Below, piece by piece: positions 1-7,030 of a stretch of DNA of 39,339 nucleotides. This DNA is from Isoptericola sp. QY 916. Its GTDB lineage: Bacteria; Actinomycetota; Actinomycetes; Actinomycetales; Cellulomonadaceae. The stretch spans positions 1 to 39,339 of the forward strand of contig JADHZE010000013.1 of assembly GCA_026934365.1 (NCBI GenBank). Reading direction: 5' to 3'. The translations under genes were made by a program, and so were the position numbers. Positions within the stretch are counted from its first letter, which is position 1. Each line of letters begins with the position of its first letter. Under the pieces are notes generated by a model. The model was not told where the DNA came from. It did no database searches and saw only the letters and a list, made by a program, of their open reading frames with translations.

Positions 1-264
1 CGCTCCGTGTCGCGCACGCTGTTCGCCGCCTCCGTCGCGCGGCTGCTGCCCGGCACCACCGCCGACGACCTGCACCCCGCCCCCGCCGGCGTCCGCGCTC
101 AGGCGCTGCACCGCGACGGACGGCTGGTGGACGACTTCCTCGTGCGCACCGCACCCCGGCAGGTGCACGTCATCAACGCGCCGTCGCCCGCCGCCACCGC
201 GTCCCTGGAGATCGCGCGGCACGTCGAGGCGGAGCTGGACCGGACCATGGCGGCCATCGGGTGA
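1..264 (+). CDS. lhgO: L-2-hydroxyglutarate oxidase-like FAD protein, 3' end only
   Basis: The reading frame is open from the first base, so this is the last 88 codons of a gene that begins outside the window. The visible part resembles the C-terminus of LhgO-type FAD-dependent oxidoreductases of the DAO fold. It has the GVRAQAL strand, a DG..VDDF segment and the HVINAPSPAATASLEIA motif that closes the FAD site in this family. Known members oxidise L-2-hydroxyglutarate to 2-oxoglutarate. The N-terminal dinucleotide-binding motif is not in view, so the family call rests on the C-terminal signature alone. Nothing links it to the lasso or glycan genes that follow. The PAP2 gene starts 22 bp downstream on the same strand and may be cotranscribed. 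Confidence 0.72.
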   Translation, partial: RSVSRTLFAASVARLLPGTTADDLHPAPAGVRAQALHRDGRLVDDFLVRTAPRQVHVINAPSPAATASLEIARHVEAELDRTMAAIG

Positions 265-286
265 CGCGCCCAGGACGGCGGGCCGG

Positions 287-928
287 GTGACCGACCGGCG
301 GCACCGCGGCCCGGTCGCGCTCGCCGTGTCCGCCACGTCGGCCGGCCTGTTCGCCGCCCTCTTCGCGGTCGCGGTGCTGACCGAGCCGGGTCAGCGCGCG
401 GACGTCGCGGGTCTCGCGCTCCTGACCGCCCCCGAGCCGATCCTCGCCGGCGCCGCGCGCCTGGTGCGCGCGCTCCTGCCGGTCGTCGCGGCGGGCGTCC
501 TCGTCGCGGTCCTCGTCGTGGCGGTGCGGCGGCGAGCGGGCGGGCGCGCCCTCGTCGTGGGCGGGCTCCCGCTCGTCGTCCTCGGCCTCGCGACCGTCCT
601 GCGGGACGTCGTCCTGCCCCGGCCCTTCCTGGGTGCCCACGGCTACCTCCACAACACCTTCCCGAGCGCCCACACGGCGACGCTCGCGGCCTCGTGCGTC
701 GCCGTGGTCCTCCTGCTCGGTCGCCGCCCGGACGGGTGGGCGACGGCGGTGCTCGCGACCTCCGTGCTCCTGGCTGCCTGGGCCAACGTCGCGACCCAGG
801 CCCACCGGCCCAGCGACGTCGTGGGAGCCCTGCTGCTGGTCGGGGTCGTCGCGCCGTGGGCGGTGCTGGCGAGCCGACCGTGCTCGCGAGACGGTCAGCC
901 GACCCCCGAGTCGACGAACCGGAGGTAG
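287..928 (+). CDS. PAP2-family membrane phosphatase
   Basis: This 213-residue protein has about five or six hydrophobic segments and a PAP2 (phosphatidic acid phosphatase type 2) active-site set: LPRP near residue 110, FPSAH (the PSxH motif, near residue 127) and AHRPSDV (the Hx3D motif, near 165-170). Such enzymes dephosphorylate lipid phosphates or diphosphates, including undecaprenyl pyrophosphate, on the outer face of the membrane. The exact substrate cannot be read from the sequence. The start is a GTG. The 3' end overlaps the convergent nucleotidyltransferase gene by 34 bp. A paralogue with the same motif layout lies at 9465-10136 beside the glycan genes. Confidence 0.85.
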   Translation: MTDRRHRGPVALAVSATSAGLFAALFAVAVLTEPGQRADVAGLALLTAPEPILAGAARLVRALLPVVAAGVLVAVLVVAVRRRAGGRALVVGGLPLVVLGLATVLRDVVLPRPFLGAHGYLHNTFPSAHTATLAASCVAVVLLLGRRPDGWATAVLATSVLLAAWANVATQAHRPSDVVGALLLVGVVAPWAVLASRPCSRDGQPTPESTNRR

Positions 929-2070
929 TCCTCCCGGGCCCGCGCGTCCGGGACGTCGAGGCGCAGCGCCTTCTCCCCGGCGTCGGGCAGCCCCCGCCGG
1001 AGCGCACGCTCGATCCGGCGTTGCGCGACGGCGTGCCCCACCAGAGCCGTCGTCGTCGCCCATGCCCGCGGCCGTGCCGCGGTGTAGAGCCGGCCCCCGC
1101 GGTGCGGGTCGCCGGGCAGGTCGGGGACGCCGCGGCGGCGGTCGAGCGCGGCGGCGGCGCCCCGCAGCGCGCTCGGTGCCCGCAGACCCGTGCCGCCGAG
1201 CGACTCACCGCCCAGGCCACCGAGCACCCGCGCGGCGCGGTCGACGACGAGCGCCACCGGCGCATCGATCCGCATGGCTCGGGCACGCGGGCCGACCTCC
1301 TGCCGCGCACCGTCGCACGCCGCGACGGCGCCGGCGACGTCGACGAGCCACAGGAGCCGCCCCGCACCCGCCTGAGCCGCGTGGAACGCCAGCACCAGGA
1401 CCGAGTCGACCGGGTCGAACGTCGGGACGTCCCGTCCGCCGCCCAGCGCCAGCGTGCGGCGCCGGGCGATCATGGCCTCGGGGTCGGTGCGGAAGCTGCG
1501 CCGCAGCCCGTGCGGCACGGCGAAGTCCCAGTGCAGGTCGAGGTGCACGCCGAGGGGCCCGCGCATCGCGTACTCCGCGCGCCGCTCGCGCGCCATGAGG
1601 GGCCAGTTGCGGTCGACGCCCGTGCAGCCTGCCGCGTGCAGCGCCTCGACCGCCGCCCGGAAGCCCGCCCGCGGCACGTACAGGTCGAGGTCGTAGTACT
1701 CCCGCATGTCCGGCGAGGGCCAGAGCGCGGCCGCCGCCGGCCCCTTGGCCACCACCCACGGCACCCCGGCGCGGTCGAGCGCCGCACCCAGGACGGCGAG
1801 CTCGGCGAGCGCGCCCAGGTGGCGCACCACCTGTTCGTCGCGAGCGCGCCGCAGCGGCGCCCGCCACGGCTCGGGGCAGTCCGGGCGGCCCGCGACGTGC
1901 TTCGCCACCGCGGGCAGGATCCGATGGTCCTGGGCGGCGTCGGCCAGGAGCTCGAGCCGTATGCCGTCGAGGGGGACGGGCGTCGGGCCCGGCGGCGGAC
2001 GGTCGGAGGGCACGACGGAGTCGAGCAGGATCTGCGCCAGCGGGCGGCGCACCGTCGGTCGTGCCCCCAT
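895..2070 (-). CDS. Lasso-peptide-associated nucleotidyltransferase-like protein (PF14907 type)
   Basis: This 391-residue protein resembles the uncharacterised nucleotidyltransferase family often found beside lasso-peptide kinases. The nucleotidyltransferase-fold signature is visible: WVVAKG (residues 105-110), then YYDLDLYVP, whose D127 and D129 form the acidic metal-binding pair. Known biology: I recall that in the Bacillus pseudomycoidin pathway a protein of this type adds sugar to the phosphorylated C-terminal serine. The same role here is inference. The gene stands apart from the main lasso operon, behind a TATCCT box that ends 6 nt before the ATG, so it is probably a leaderless single transcript divergent from the exporter. 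The codons downstream of this ATG match the family throughout. An open frame continues upstream but carries no family similarity. Confidence 0.78.
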   Translation of the reverse strand: MGARPTVRRPLAQILLDSVVPSDRPPPGPTPVPLDGIRLELLADAAQDHRILPAVAKHVAGRPDCPEPWRAPLRRARDEQVVRHLGALAELAVLGAALDRAGVPWVVAKGPAAAALWPSPDMREYYDLDLYVPRAGFRAAVEALHAAGCTGVDRNWPLMARERRAEYAMRGPLGVHLDLHWDFAVPHGLRRSFRTDPEAMIARRRTLALGGGRDVPTFDPVDSVLVLAFHAAQAGAGRLLWLVDVAGAVAACDGARQEVGPRARAMRIDAPVALVVDRAARVLGGLGGESLGGTGLRAPSALRGAAAALDRRRGVPDLPGDPHRGGRLYTAARPRAWATTTALVGHAVAQRRIERALRRGLPDAGEKALRLDVPDARAREDYLRFVDSGVG

Positions 2071-2076
2071 CCCGGC

Positions 2077-2082
2077 AGGATA
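2077..2082 (-). promoter_or_regulatory. -10 box TATCCT of the leaderless nucleotidyltransferase gene
   Basis: Reading leftward, TATCCT is followed by six bases and then the ATG at 2070. This is the spacing expected when transcription starts at the start codon. No Shine-Dalgarno sequence lies between. This supports the chosen start and an independent promoter for the gene. Confidence 0.55.
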
Positions 2083-2160
2083 GGGAGCGCTCGGCGACGG
2101 TGGGGCGTCGGCAGCGGGCGAATTCTCGCCCGGACCGTCCTCCTGCCGCCCCGGCACGGC

Positions 2161-2166
2161 TAGCGT
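2161..2166 (+). promoter_or_regulatory. Candidate -10 box TAGCGT for the lasso exporter gene
   Basis: TAGCGT lies 42 bp before the GTG start of the ABC transporter. The same hexamer serves as the apparent -10 box of four other genes in this window. A GGAGGA ribosome-binding sequence follows near 2192. No TTGACA-like -35 is evident. Confidence 0.4.
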
Positions 2167-2208
2167 GTGTGAGGCCGGGCCGGGCCCCGGCGGAGGACGG
2201 AGCGGTCG

Positions 2209-4098
2209 GTGGCAGACAGCGCGGTGGGCGGGACGCCGGAGAGCGACGAGCGCAGGGGACGCCGCCTGCTGCGCCTGCTCGGCGGCTCCTTGCAGGTGTC
2301 CTGGCGCGCGAGCCGGCCCCTGTTCGTCGCGATGCTGGTCCTCCAGGTCCTCGTCGCGGGGGCGCTGGCAGGCCAGGTGCTCGTCGTCTCCGCGCTGCTC
2401 GACGTGCTGCTCGCGCTCGCCGACGGCACGAGCGGCGTCGCGGCGGTCACCGGACCGGTCCTCGCCCTGGCCGCCCTGACCGGCCTCGCCTCGGTCGCCG
2501 GGGGGCTCCAGGCCTCGGCCCGCCGGGTGCTCGGCGAGCACGTGGCGCGGCTGATGGCCGAGGACGTGCAGGAGGTCGCGACGAGCGTCCCGCTCGAGCA
2601 CTTCGAGTCGCCCGCCTTCTACGACCGTCTGCAGCGGGTCCGCGTCAACGCACTCTCGAGGCCCTTCCAGGTCACGCAGGGGATGTTCGACCTCCTCGGG
2701 TCGTCGATCGCCACGGTCGGCGTGGGCGCCGCGCTGGTCGCGCTGCACCCCGTGCTGCTCCCGCTGCTCGCGCTCGGCGGCCTGCCCCTGCTGTTCACGG
2801 GCCGGCGCGAGGGCAGGCTGGAGTTCGCGTTCAAGGTGGCGCAGACGACCAACGAGCGCGAGCGCATCTACACCAACTACGTGCAGAGCAGCCGCGACGA
2901 GGCCAAGGAGATCCGCGCCTTCCAGTCGGCCCCGTGGCTGCAGGCGCGCTACCGCGAGCTGTACGGCACGTACCTGGCCGACCTCGCCCGCCACGTGCGG
3001 CGGCGGGCGCTGACGAACGGCGCGGGCAACCTCGCCGCGGCCGTGGTGCTCGCGGGGGTGCTGCTGGTGCTGGCCTGGCTCATCACGCGCGGCGAGGTGA
3101 CGTTCTCCGAGGCGGGGGCCGCCGTGGTCGCGGTCCGCATGCTCCAGGGGCAGATCCAGGGCATCTTCGGCGGCGTCCAGCAGATCTTCGAGTCGGGGCT
3201 GTTCCTCGACGACGTGCACGCGTTCCTCACCGACGGGCGGGCCGCGGCGCGCGCGGCCACCGGGAGCGAGGAGCCGCCGGCCGCCTTCCCGGGCGTCTTC
3301 GCCCGTGGTGTCTCCTTCACCTACCCGGGCTCGCGGCGACCGGCGCTGCGCGACGTGGACCTCGCGCTGCGCCCCGGGGAGGTCGTGGCCCTCGTGGGCG
3401 CCAACGGCTCCGGCAAGACCACCCTCGCCAAGCTCCTCGGCGGCCTGTACGAGCCGACGTCGGGCACGGTCCTGTGGGGCGACCGGCCGCTGTCCGGGAT
3501 GCGCGGAGCGGCCGTGCGCCCCCAGGTGGCGGTGATCTTCCAGGACTTCGTCCACTACGCGTACACGGCGACGTGGAACATCGCCCTCGGCCGGCCGGAC
3601 GTCCCGGTAAACCACGAGCGGGTACGGCGCGCGGCCCGGGTCGCCGGCGTGGACGCCGCGCTCGCCGGCCTGCCCGACGGCTACGAGTCGCGGCTGTCGC
3701 GCATGTTCCCGGGCGGCACGGAGCTCTCCGGCGGCCAGTGGCAGCGGGTCGCGATCGCCCGGGCCTTCTACCGGGACGCGGCGCTCGTCATCCTCGACGA
3801 GCCGACCGCCGCGATGGACCCGCTCGCGGAGCACGACCTGTTCTCGTCGCTGCGGGCCACGCTCGACGGGCGGACCGCGCTCTTCGTGTCGCACCGCTTC
3901 TCCACCGTGCGCTCGGCGGACCGCATCGTCGTGCTCGACGACGGCGTGGTGGTCGAGCAGGGCTCGCACGACGAGCTGATGGCCCTCGACGGCGCCTACG
4001 CGGAGATGTTCACGGTCCAGGCCCGGTCCTACCTGGACGCCGCGTCGGCCCCGACCAACGGGCGCGCCGAGGCCTCGCCCACCGACCGGAGGACCTGA
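2209..4098 (+). CDS. Lasso-peptide ABC exporter (fused TMD-NBD)
   Basis: This 629-residue half-transporter has an N-terminal membrane domain of about six helices (residues about 35-330) and a C-terminal ATPase. The ATPase carries Walker A GANGSGKTT (about 397-405), the signature LSGGQWQR (about 506), Walker B LVILDEP (about 527-533) and a switch histidine in FVSHRFS. It forms a homodimer of the D-protein type that exports mature lasso peptides and gives self-immunity. The start is a GTG behind GGAGGA. It points away from the nucleotidyltransferase and towards the kinase gene, whose end it overlaps by 70 bp. Placement inside the lasso locus is the main reason for assigning the cargo. The fold alone would allow other substrates. 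Confidence 0.85.
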   Translation: MADSAVGGTPESDERRGRRLLRLLGGSLQVSWRASRPLFVAMLVLQVLVAGALAGQVLVVSALLDVLLALADGTSGVAAVTGPVLALAALTGLASVAGGLQASARRVLGEHVARLMAEDVQEVATSVPLEHFESPAFYDRLQRVRVNALSRPFQVTQGMFDLLGSSIATVGVGAALVALHPVLLPLLALGGLPLLFTGRREGRLEFAFKVAQTTNERERIYTNYVQSSRDEAKEIRAFQSAPWLQARYRELYGTYLADLARHVRRRALTNGAGNLAAAVVLAGVLLVLAWLITRGEVTFSEAGAAVVAVRMLQGQIQGIFGGVQQIFESGLFLDDVHAFLTDGRAAARAATGSEEPPAAFPGVFARGVSFTYPGSRRPALRDVDLALRPGEVVALVGANGSGKTTLAKLLGGLYEPTSGTVLWGDRPLSGMRGAAVRPQVAVIFQDFVHYAYTATWNIALGRPDVPVNHERVRRAARVAGVDAALAGLPDGYESRLSRMFPGGTELSGGQWQRVAIARAFYRDAALVILDEPTAAMDPLAEHDLFSSLRATLDGRTALFVSHRFSTVRSADRIVVLDDGVVVEQGSHDELMALDGAYAEMFTVQARSYLDAASAPTNGRAEASPTDRRT

Positions 4099-5006
4099 GC
4101 GCCCAGCCCCGGCGCGAACGGTGGCCCCCACGGGACGTCCGCCACCAGCACGGGGACGGTGCGGGCGACGTCGGCGAGGTGGCGCAGGTGGGCGCTCTGC
4201 ACGCGCTCGTCCAGCCAGCCGTGCAGCCGCGGGTAGTGCAACAGCTCGAAGAGCGCCGCGGTGCCGGTCCGTCGGCGCACGACGAGCTCCCCTCCGTCCC
4301 GGTCGGGCTGCGGCACGACGACCGCGCGCAGCGGGCGACGGTCGCGCGCTCCCGCGCCGAGCTGCAGCACGTGCCGGGCGTCGGCGCTCACGCGGCGCCC
4401 GGGCGCCCGCGCGGCGAACCGCTCGGCCAGCGTGTCGGCTCCCTTGCGCAGCCGCACCTCCGTGGCCCCCAGGCGCGCCGCGAAGCCGTCGTCACCGCGG
4501 TCCAGGCGCAGCACGTCGTCGGTGACGAGGGCGGCCCCCTCCGCGCACAGCAGCGTCGCCATCGTCGACTTGCCCATGCCCGAGTAGCCGACGAACGCGA
4601 CCACGCCGTCGTCGTCCTCCACCGCGCTCGCGTGCAGCACCGCCTCGCCGCGCAGGTACAGCTGGAACGCGAGCATCCCGCCGGTGGTGAGCACCCGGCT
4701 CAGCCCGGGGTCGACGCCGTCCGCCTCCCGCAGCACGACGTGGCGCAGGTCGGCCGACACCTCGAAGTCGCACGCGTCGTGGAACCGGAGCAGATAGCCG
4801 TCGGCGCCCAGGTCCCAGGCGGTGTACCAGGGGTCCCCGGCCAGCTCGTGGTGCAGGACCGGCCGCCCGACGGGGGTGGTGCGCTGGTCGGTGCCCGGGC
4901 CGGCGGCGACCACGACGTCGGCACGGGCCGCGCCCTCCTCCGCCCGGTCCTGGTGCAGGTCGAAGGGCGCCTCCACGATCAGGCCGTACAGCAGCTGGCG
5001 GTCCAT
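4029..5006 (-). CDS. HPr-kinase-like lasso peptide kinase
   Basis: This 325-residue protein matches the tailoring kinases of paeninodin-type lasso clusters. A divergent N-terminal half is followed by a P-loop kinase core: LHASAV (His125), Walker A GYSGMGKST (140-148) and LVTDDVLRL with the acidic pair D163-D164. The known paeninodin kinase phosphorylates the C-terminal serine of the linear precursor. The precursor at 6706-6819 ends in serine, as that reaction requires. The ATG lies one base after the stop of the protease gene (TGACATG), so the two are translationally coupled. The last 70 bp overlap the convergent exporter gene. I infer the peptide as substrate; no other plausible target is nearby. 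Confidence 0.85.
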   Translation of the reverse strand: MDRQLLYGLIVEAPFDLHQDRAEEGAARADVVVAAGPGTDQRTTPVGRPVLHHELAGDPWYTAWDLGADGYLLRFHDACDFEVSADLRHVVLREADGVDPGLSRVLTTGGMLAFQLYLRGEAVLHASAVEDDDGVVAFVGYSGMGKSTMATLLCAEGAALVTDDVLRLDRGDDGFAARLGATEVRLRKGADTLAERFAARAPGRRVSADARHVLQLGAGARDRRPLRAVVVPQPDRDGGELVVRRRTGTAALFELLHYPRLHGWLDERVQSAHLRHLADVARTVPVLVADVPWGPPFAPGLGAQVLRSVGEASARPLVGADAASR

Positions 5007-5007
5007 G

Positions 5008-5448
5008 TCACGCTCCCTGGGTGGGGACCGCGAGCGGCCGGAAGCCCGTGCCGCGGTCCAGGTCGAGGTCCTTGTCGTCGATGCGCAGCCAGGCGTGCGC
5101 CCGCACGACGCCGCCCGCCTTGGCGACGCCCAGCACGAGCGCGGGACGACGGTGACGCAGCAGCCGGCCGGCGAGGATCGCCGAGCGCAGGCAGGTGCCG
5201 TTCACGCCGGGCAGCCGCAGCACCCGCCGCAGGACGCGGAGCCGCCGTCGTTCCGCGTCGTCCAGCACGCCGGGATCGAGGTCGCCGGACGCAGGCTCGG
5301 CGGACGCCAGCAGGGCGAGGTCGTACCGCCGGGCGACGCGCGCCACGTCCCACCGGCGCAGCCGGCGCTCGAGCAGCACCAGGGCGCCCAGGAGCCGGAG
5401 CGCCAGCGGGACGGCGCTCACCCGGCGCCACACCCCGGACGGGGTCAC
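5008..5448 (-). CDS. Lasso leader peptidase B2 (transglutaminase-like cysteine protease)
   Basis: This 146-residue protein is the B2 type of split lasso B enzyme. It is a transglutaminase-fold protease that removes the leader once the RRE protein (B1, at 7031-7288) has presented it. The catalytic layout is visible: Cys86 in NGTCLRS, His118 in RAHAWLR and an Asp in the following IDDKDLD strand (about residue 124). The N-terminal 75 residues are the Arg/Leu-rich helical region usual for this family. The start is the GTG of a GTGA overlap with the cyclase stop codon, and it ends one base before the kinase ATG. Its RRE partner is encoded on the opposite strand at the other end of the operon, which is unusual but workable. 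Confidence 0.88.
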   Translation of the reverse strand: MTPSGVWRRVSAVPLALRLLGALVLLERRLRRWDVARVARRYDLALLASAEPASGDLDPGVLDDAERRRLRVLRRVLRLPGVNGTCLRSAILAGRLLRHRRPALVLGVAKAGGVVRAHAWLRIDDKDLDLDRGTGFRPLAVPTQGA

Positions 5449-6599
5449 CGGACCGGCTCCGCCCCGACGGACGCCAGCCACGCCTGCTGCAGCAGCAGAC
5501 TCGTCGGACCGGGCGGGAAGCCGGACAGCCACGCGGCGCGGAGCCCGTCGACGTCGACCAGCGCGGCGTCGACGCCGTCCCCGCCCCACCGGCGGGCGAA
5601 GTCGCGCGTCGCGCTGCCCAGGTACGCGCGGTTGAACGAGGCCTTGTCGGACCGGGCGCACACGGCGTCCGGCAGCAGCGTGCCGAAGACGGCGCGCATG
5701 CCCGCGGTGCGGTCGGGGAAGCCCCAGGGGTGAGCCGCGCCGAGCGCCCCGAGGAAGCCGTCGTCCAGCAGCGGGTGGGCGAGCACGACGTCGTGCTCGG
5801 CGGCCACCTGGCCGAACGTGTCCAGGAAGACCCGGCTCGCACGCCTCCGGCGCAGCCAGCGCAGGCCGCGTGCGTACGACAGCGGCTCGGCCGCGGCGTC
5901 GCGCGCGATCTCGTCGGCGAGCCGAGCTGTCGTCTCGCGCCCCAGCCAGGTGAGCGCCGCCGTGCTGCTCGCCGCGGCGGTGCGCTCGCGCCATCGCCGC
6001 GCGGGCAGCAGCGAGTCCAGGGCGACCCGGCGGGGCGTCCCCGCCCTCCCCCGGCCGCGCGCGACCCTCAGCAGGGCCCGGGAGCGGCGGTCGCCGAACA
6101 CCTCGTCGCCGCCCTCCCCCGTCAGCACCACATGCCCTCGCAGCTCGCGCAGCATCGCGTCCTTCACGTGCATGGTGGCGGGGAAGAGCAGCCCTCGGCG
6201 CACCAGGCTCTCCCGCGCCGCGTCGCCCAGCAGGTCGTTCTCGCCTCCGATGTCGATCCGCCGCCACGTGGAGAGCCCGAGGTGCCGCACGACCGACTCC
6301 TGCCACGCGGACTCGTCGGCCTCCGCGACCCCGGGGTAGCGGAACGTGACGGGCACCGGGTCGGGGTGCCCGTCCTCGCGGGCGACGGCGGTCGCGGCGG
6401 CGAGCACGGCGGACGAGTCCCGCCCGCCCGAGAAGGTGACGGCCACGGGGCGCCCGCCGGTGGCGCGGCGCACGGACGTCTTGATCGCCTCCAGCGGCCT
6501 GCCGACCTCTCGGGGCGTCGTCGGCACAGGGTCGGGCACCAGCCCTGGCAGCCAGCACGCGGCGACCTCGAAGGTCGTCGGGCGGTAGAAGGACGTCAT
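5445..6599 (-). CDS. Lasso cyclase C (asparagine-synthetase-like), lacking the amidotransferase domain
   Basis: This 384-residue protein carries the ATP-pyrophosphatase motif SGGRDS (57-62) and GEGGDEVFG (161-169) of asparagine synthetase B. In lasso pathways this fold adenylates an Asp/Glu side chain and joins it to the N-terminal amine to close the ring. Lasso cyclases are usually near 550-600 residues, with an N-terminal glutaminase-like half. Here only about 50 residues precede the SGGRDS loop, so that half is absent. The frame upstream of the ATG does extend to 6860, but it runs through the palindrome and the precursor gene and looks like no protein, so I read the short form as real. It is the second gene of the operon, 106 bp after the precursor. 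Confidence 0.87.
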   Translation of the reverse strand: MTSFYRPTTFEVAACWLPGLVPDPVPTTPREVGRPLEAIKTSVRRATGGRPVAVTFSGGRDSSAVLAAATAVAREDGHPDPVPVTFRYPGVAEADESAWQESVVRHLGLSTWRRIDIGGENDLLGDAARESLVRRGLLFPATMHVKDAMLRELRGHVVLTGEGGDEVFGDRRSRALLRVARGRGRAGTPRRVALDSLLPARRWRERTAAASSTAALTWLGRETTARLADEIARDAAAEPLSYARGLRWLRRRRASRVFLDTFGQVAAEHDVVLAHPLLDDGFLGALGAAHPWGFPDRTAGMRAVFGTLLPDAVCARSDKASFNRAYLGSATRDFARRWGGDGVDAALVDVDGLRAAWLSGFPPGPTSLLLQQAWLASVGAEPVR

Positions 6600-6653
6600 C
6601 GTCGGTCCAGGCTGCTCGGGGGACGCTGGGGGGAGGTCTCGGAGGACACCGGA

Positions 6654-6689
6654 GGTGCCGGCCGTTCCGACGTCGGAACGGCCGGCACC
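6654..6689 (-). terminator. Perfect 36-bp palindrome between lasso precursor and cyclase
   Basis: Bases 6654-6671 are the exact reverse complement of 6672-6689, giving an 18-bp GC-rich stem with almost no loop. It lies 16 bp after the precursor stop codon and 54 bp before the cyclase start. No T-run follows. A likely role is partial termination or protection of the short precursor mRNA, so that far more precursor than enzyme is made. Hairpins at this position are known in some other lasso operons. A protein-binding site is the alternative. Confidence 0.7.
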
Positions 6690-6705
6690 CTGTCCCTGAG
6701 TGGGT

Positions 6706-6819
6706 TCAGGACGCCTTGCCCTTGTGGAACAGGTCGCCGTCGTAGTCGAAGGCGAACTGCTGCTCGAGCGTGACGTCCTTGACCGAGCCCACCTCGGTGA
6801 TGCGCGGTGCTTCGTACAT
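6706..6819 (-). CDS. Lasso peptide precursor A (37 aa)
   Basis: The product is a 37-residue peptide. Its first 18 residues fit the actinobacterial lasso leader pattern YxxP-x-(I/L)-xxxG-xxxxx-T: Tyr2, Pro5, Ile7, Gly11, Thr17. The conserved Thr is the penultimate leader residue, so the core should be residues 19-37, EQQFAFDYDGDLFHKGKAS. Ring closure would use the amine of Glu1 and the side chain of Asp9 (nine-residue ring) or Asp7 (seven-residue ring). Position 1 is normally Gly, Ala, Ser or Cys, so Glu is unusual. The peptide ends in Ser, as needed by the kinase in the operon. The ATG has a strong upstream GAGGAGAGGGGAG. A longer in-frame version starting near 7209 has no leader-like sequence and is rejected. 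Confidence 0.88.
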   Translation of the reverse strand: MYEAPRITEVGSVKDVTLEQQFAFDYDGDLFHKGKAS

Positions 6820-6858
6820 CGGAGCACTCCCCTCTCCTCGTTCGTGCAGGACGCGCCC

Positions 6859-6888
6859 AACGTCGCGCCGCGTGCAACGACCGGTCAA
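6859..6888 (-). promoter_or_regulatory. Candidate promoter of the lasso operon
   Basis: Leftward reading gives TTGACC at 6888-6883, an 18-bp spacer and GACGTT at 6864-6859. The implied start site leaves a leader of about 30 nt that contains the strong ribosome-binding sequence of the precursor gene. The -35 match is among the best in the window; the -10 is weaker. Confidence 0.45.
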
Positions 6889-6902
6889 GGGCTTCGGGCC
6901 GA

Positions 6903-6947
6903 AGTCACCCCGCTCCCGGACGCCTTTCACCCGACGCCGGGTGAAAC
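6903..6947. promoter_or_regulatory. TTTCACCC-type operator in the divergent lasso control region
   Basis: Two rightward half-sites, TCACCC (6905-6910) and TTTCACCC (6925-6932), are 22 bp apart. A third copy, GGGTGAAA (6939-6946), is inverted and forms a palindrome with the second (TTTCACCCG-acgc-CGGGTGAAA). The half-site and spacing match the five operator sites found in the glycan region, so the same regulator is likely. It lies between the precursor promoter and the -10 box of the RRE gene and could control both. Confidence 0.55.
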
Positions 6948-6983
6948 CTCCGTCCCGCCCCCACCCGGTGCCCCGGATCGGCC

Positions 6984-6989
6984 TATTCT
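6984..6989 (+). promoter_or_regulatory. -10 box TATTCT of the RRE (B1) gene
   Basis: TATTCT lies 41 bp before the ATG at 7031 and is followed by a GAGAGG ribosome-binding sequence at the usual distance. No clear -35 is present, which is compatible with activation from the upstream repeat element. Confidence 0.45.
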
Positions 6990-7030
6990 CGGGGCGGCAC
7001 GACCCGAGAACCGCGACGAGAGGCACGGCG

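Noticed and set aside
895-4131. A 1078-codon leftward frame that could fuse the nucleotidyltransferase to upstream sequence
   Set aside because: Only the last 391 codons resemble a protein family. The rest lies antisense to the exporter, and a TATCCT box sits just before the ATG at 2070.
2061-6773. A rightward open frame of 1570 codons across the lasso locus
   Set aside because: It is a GC-skew shadow. The predicted protein is Arg/Ala/Gly/Pro-rich without any domain, and several genes with clear motifs occupy the other frames.
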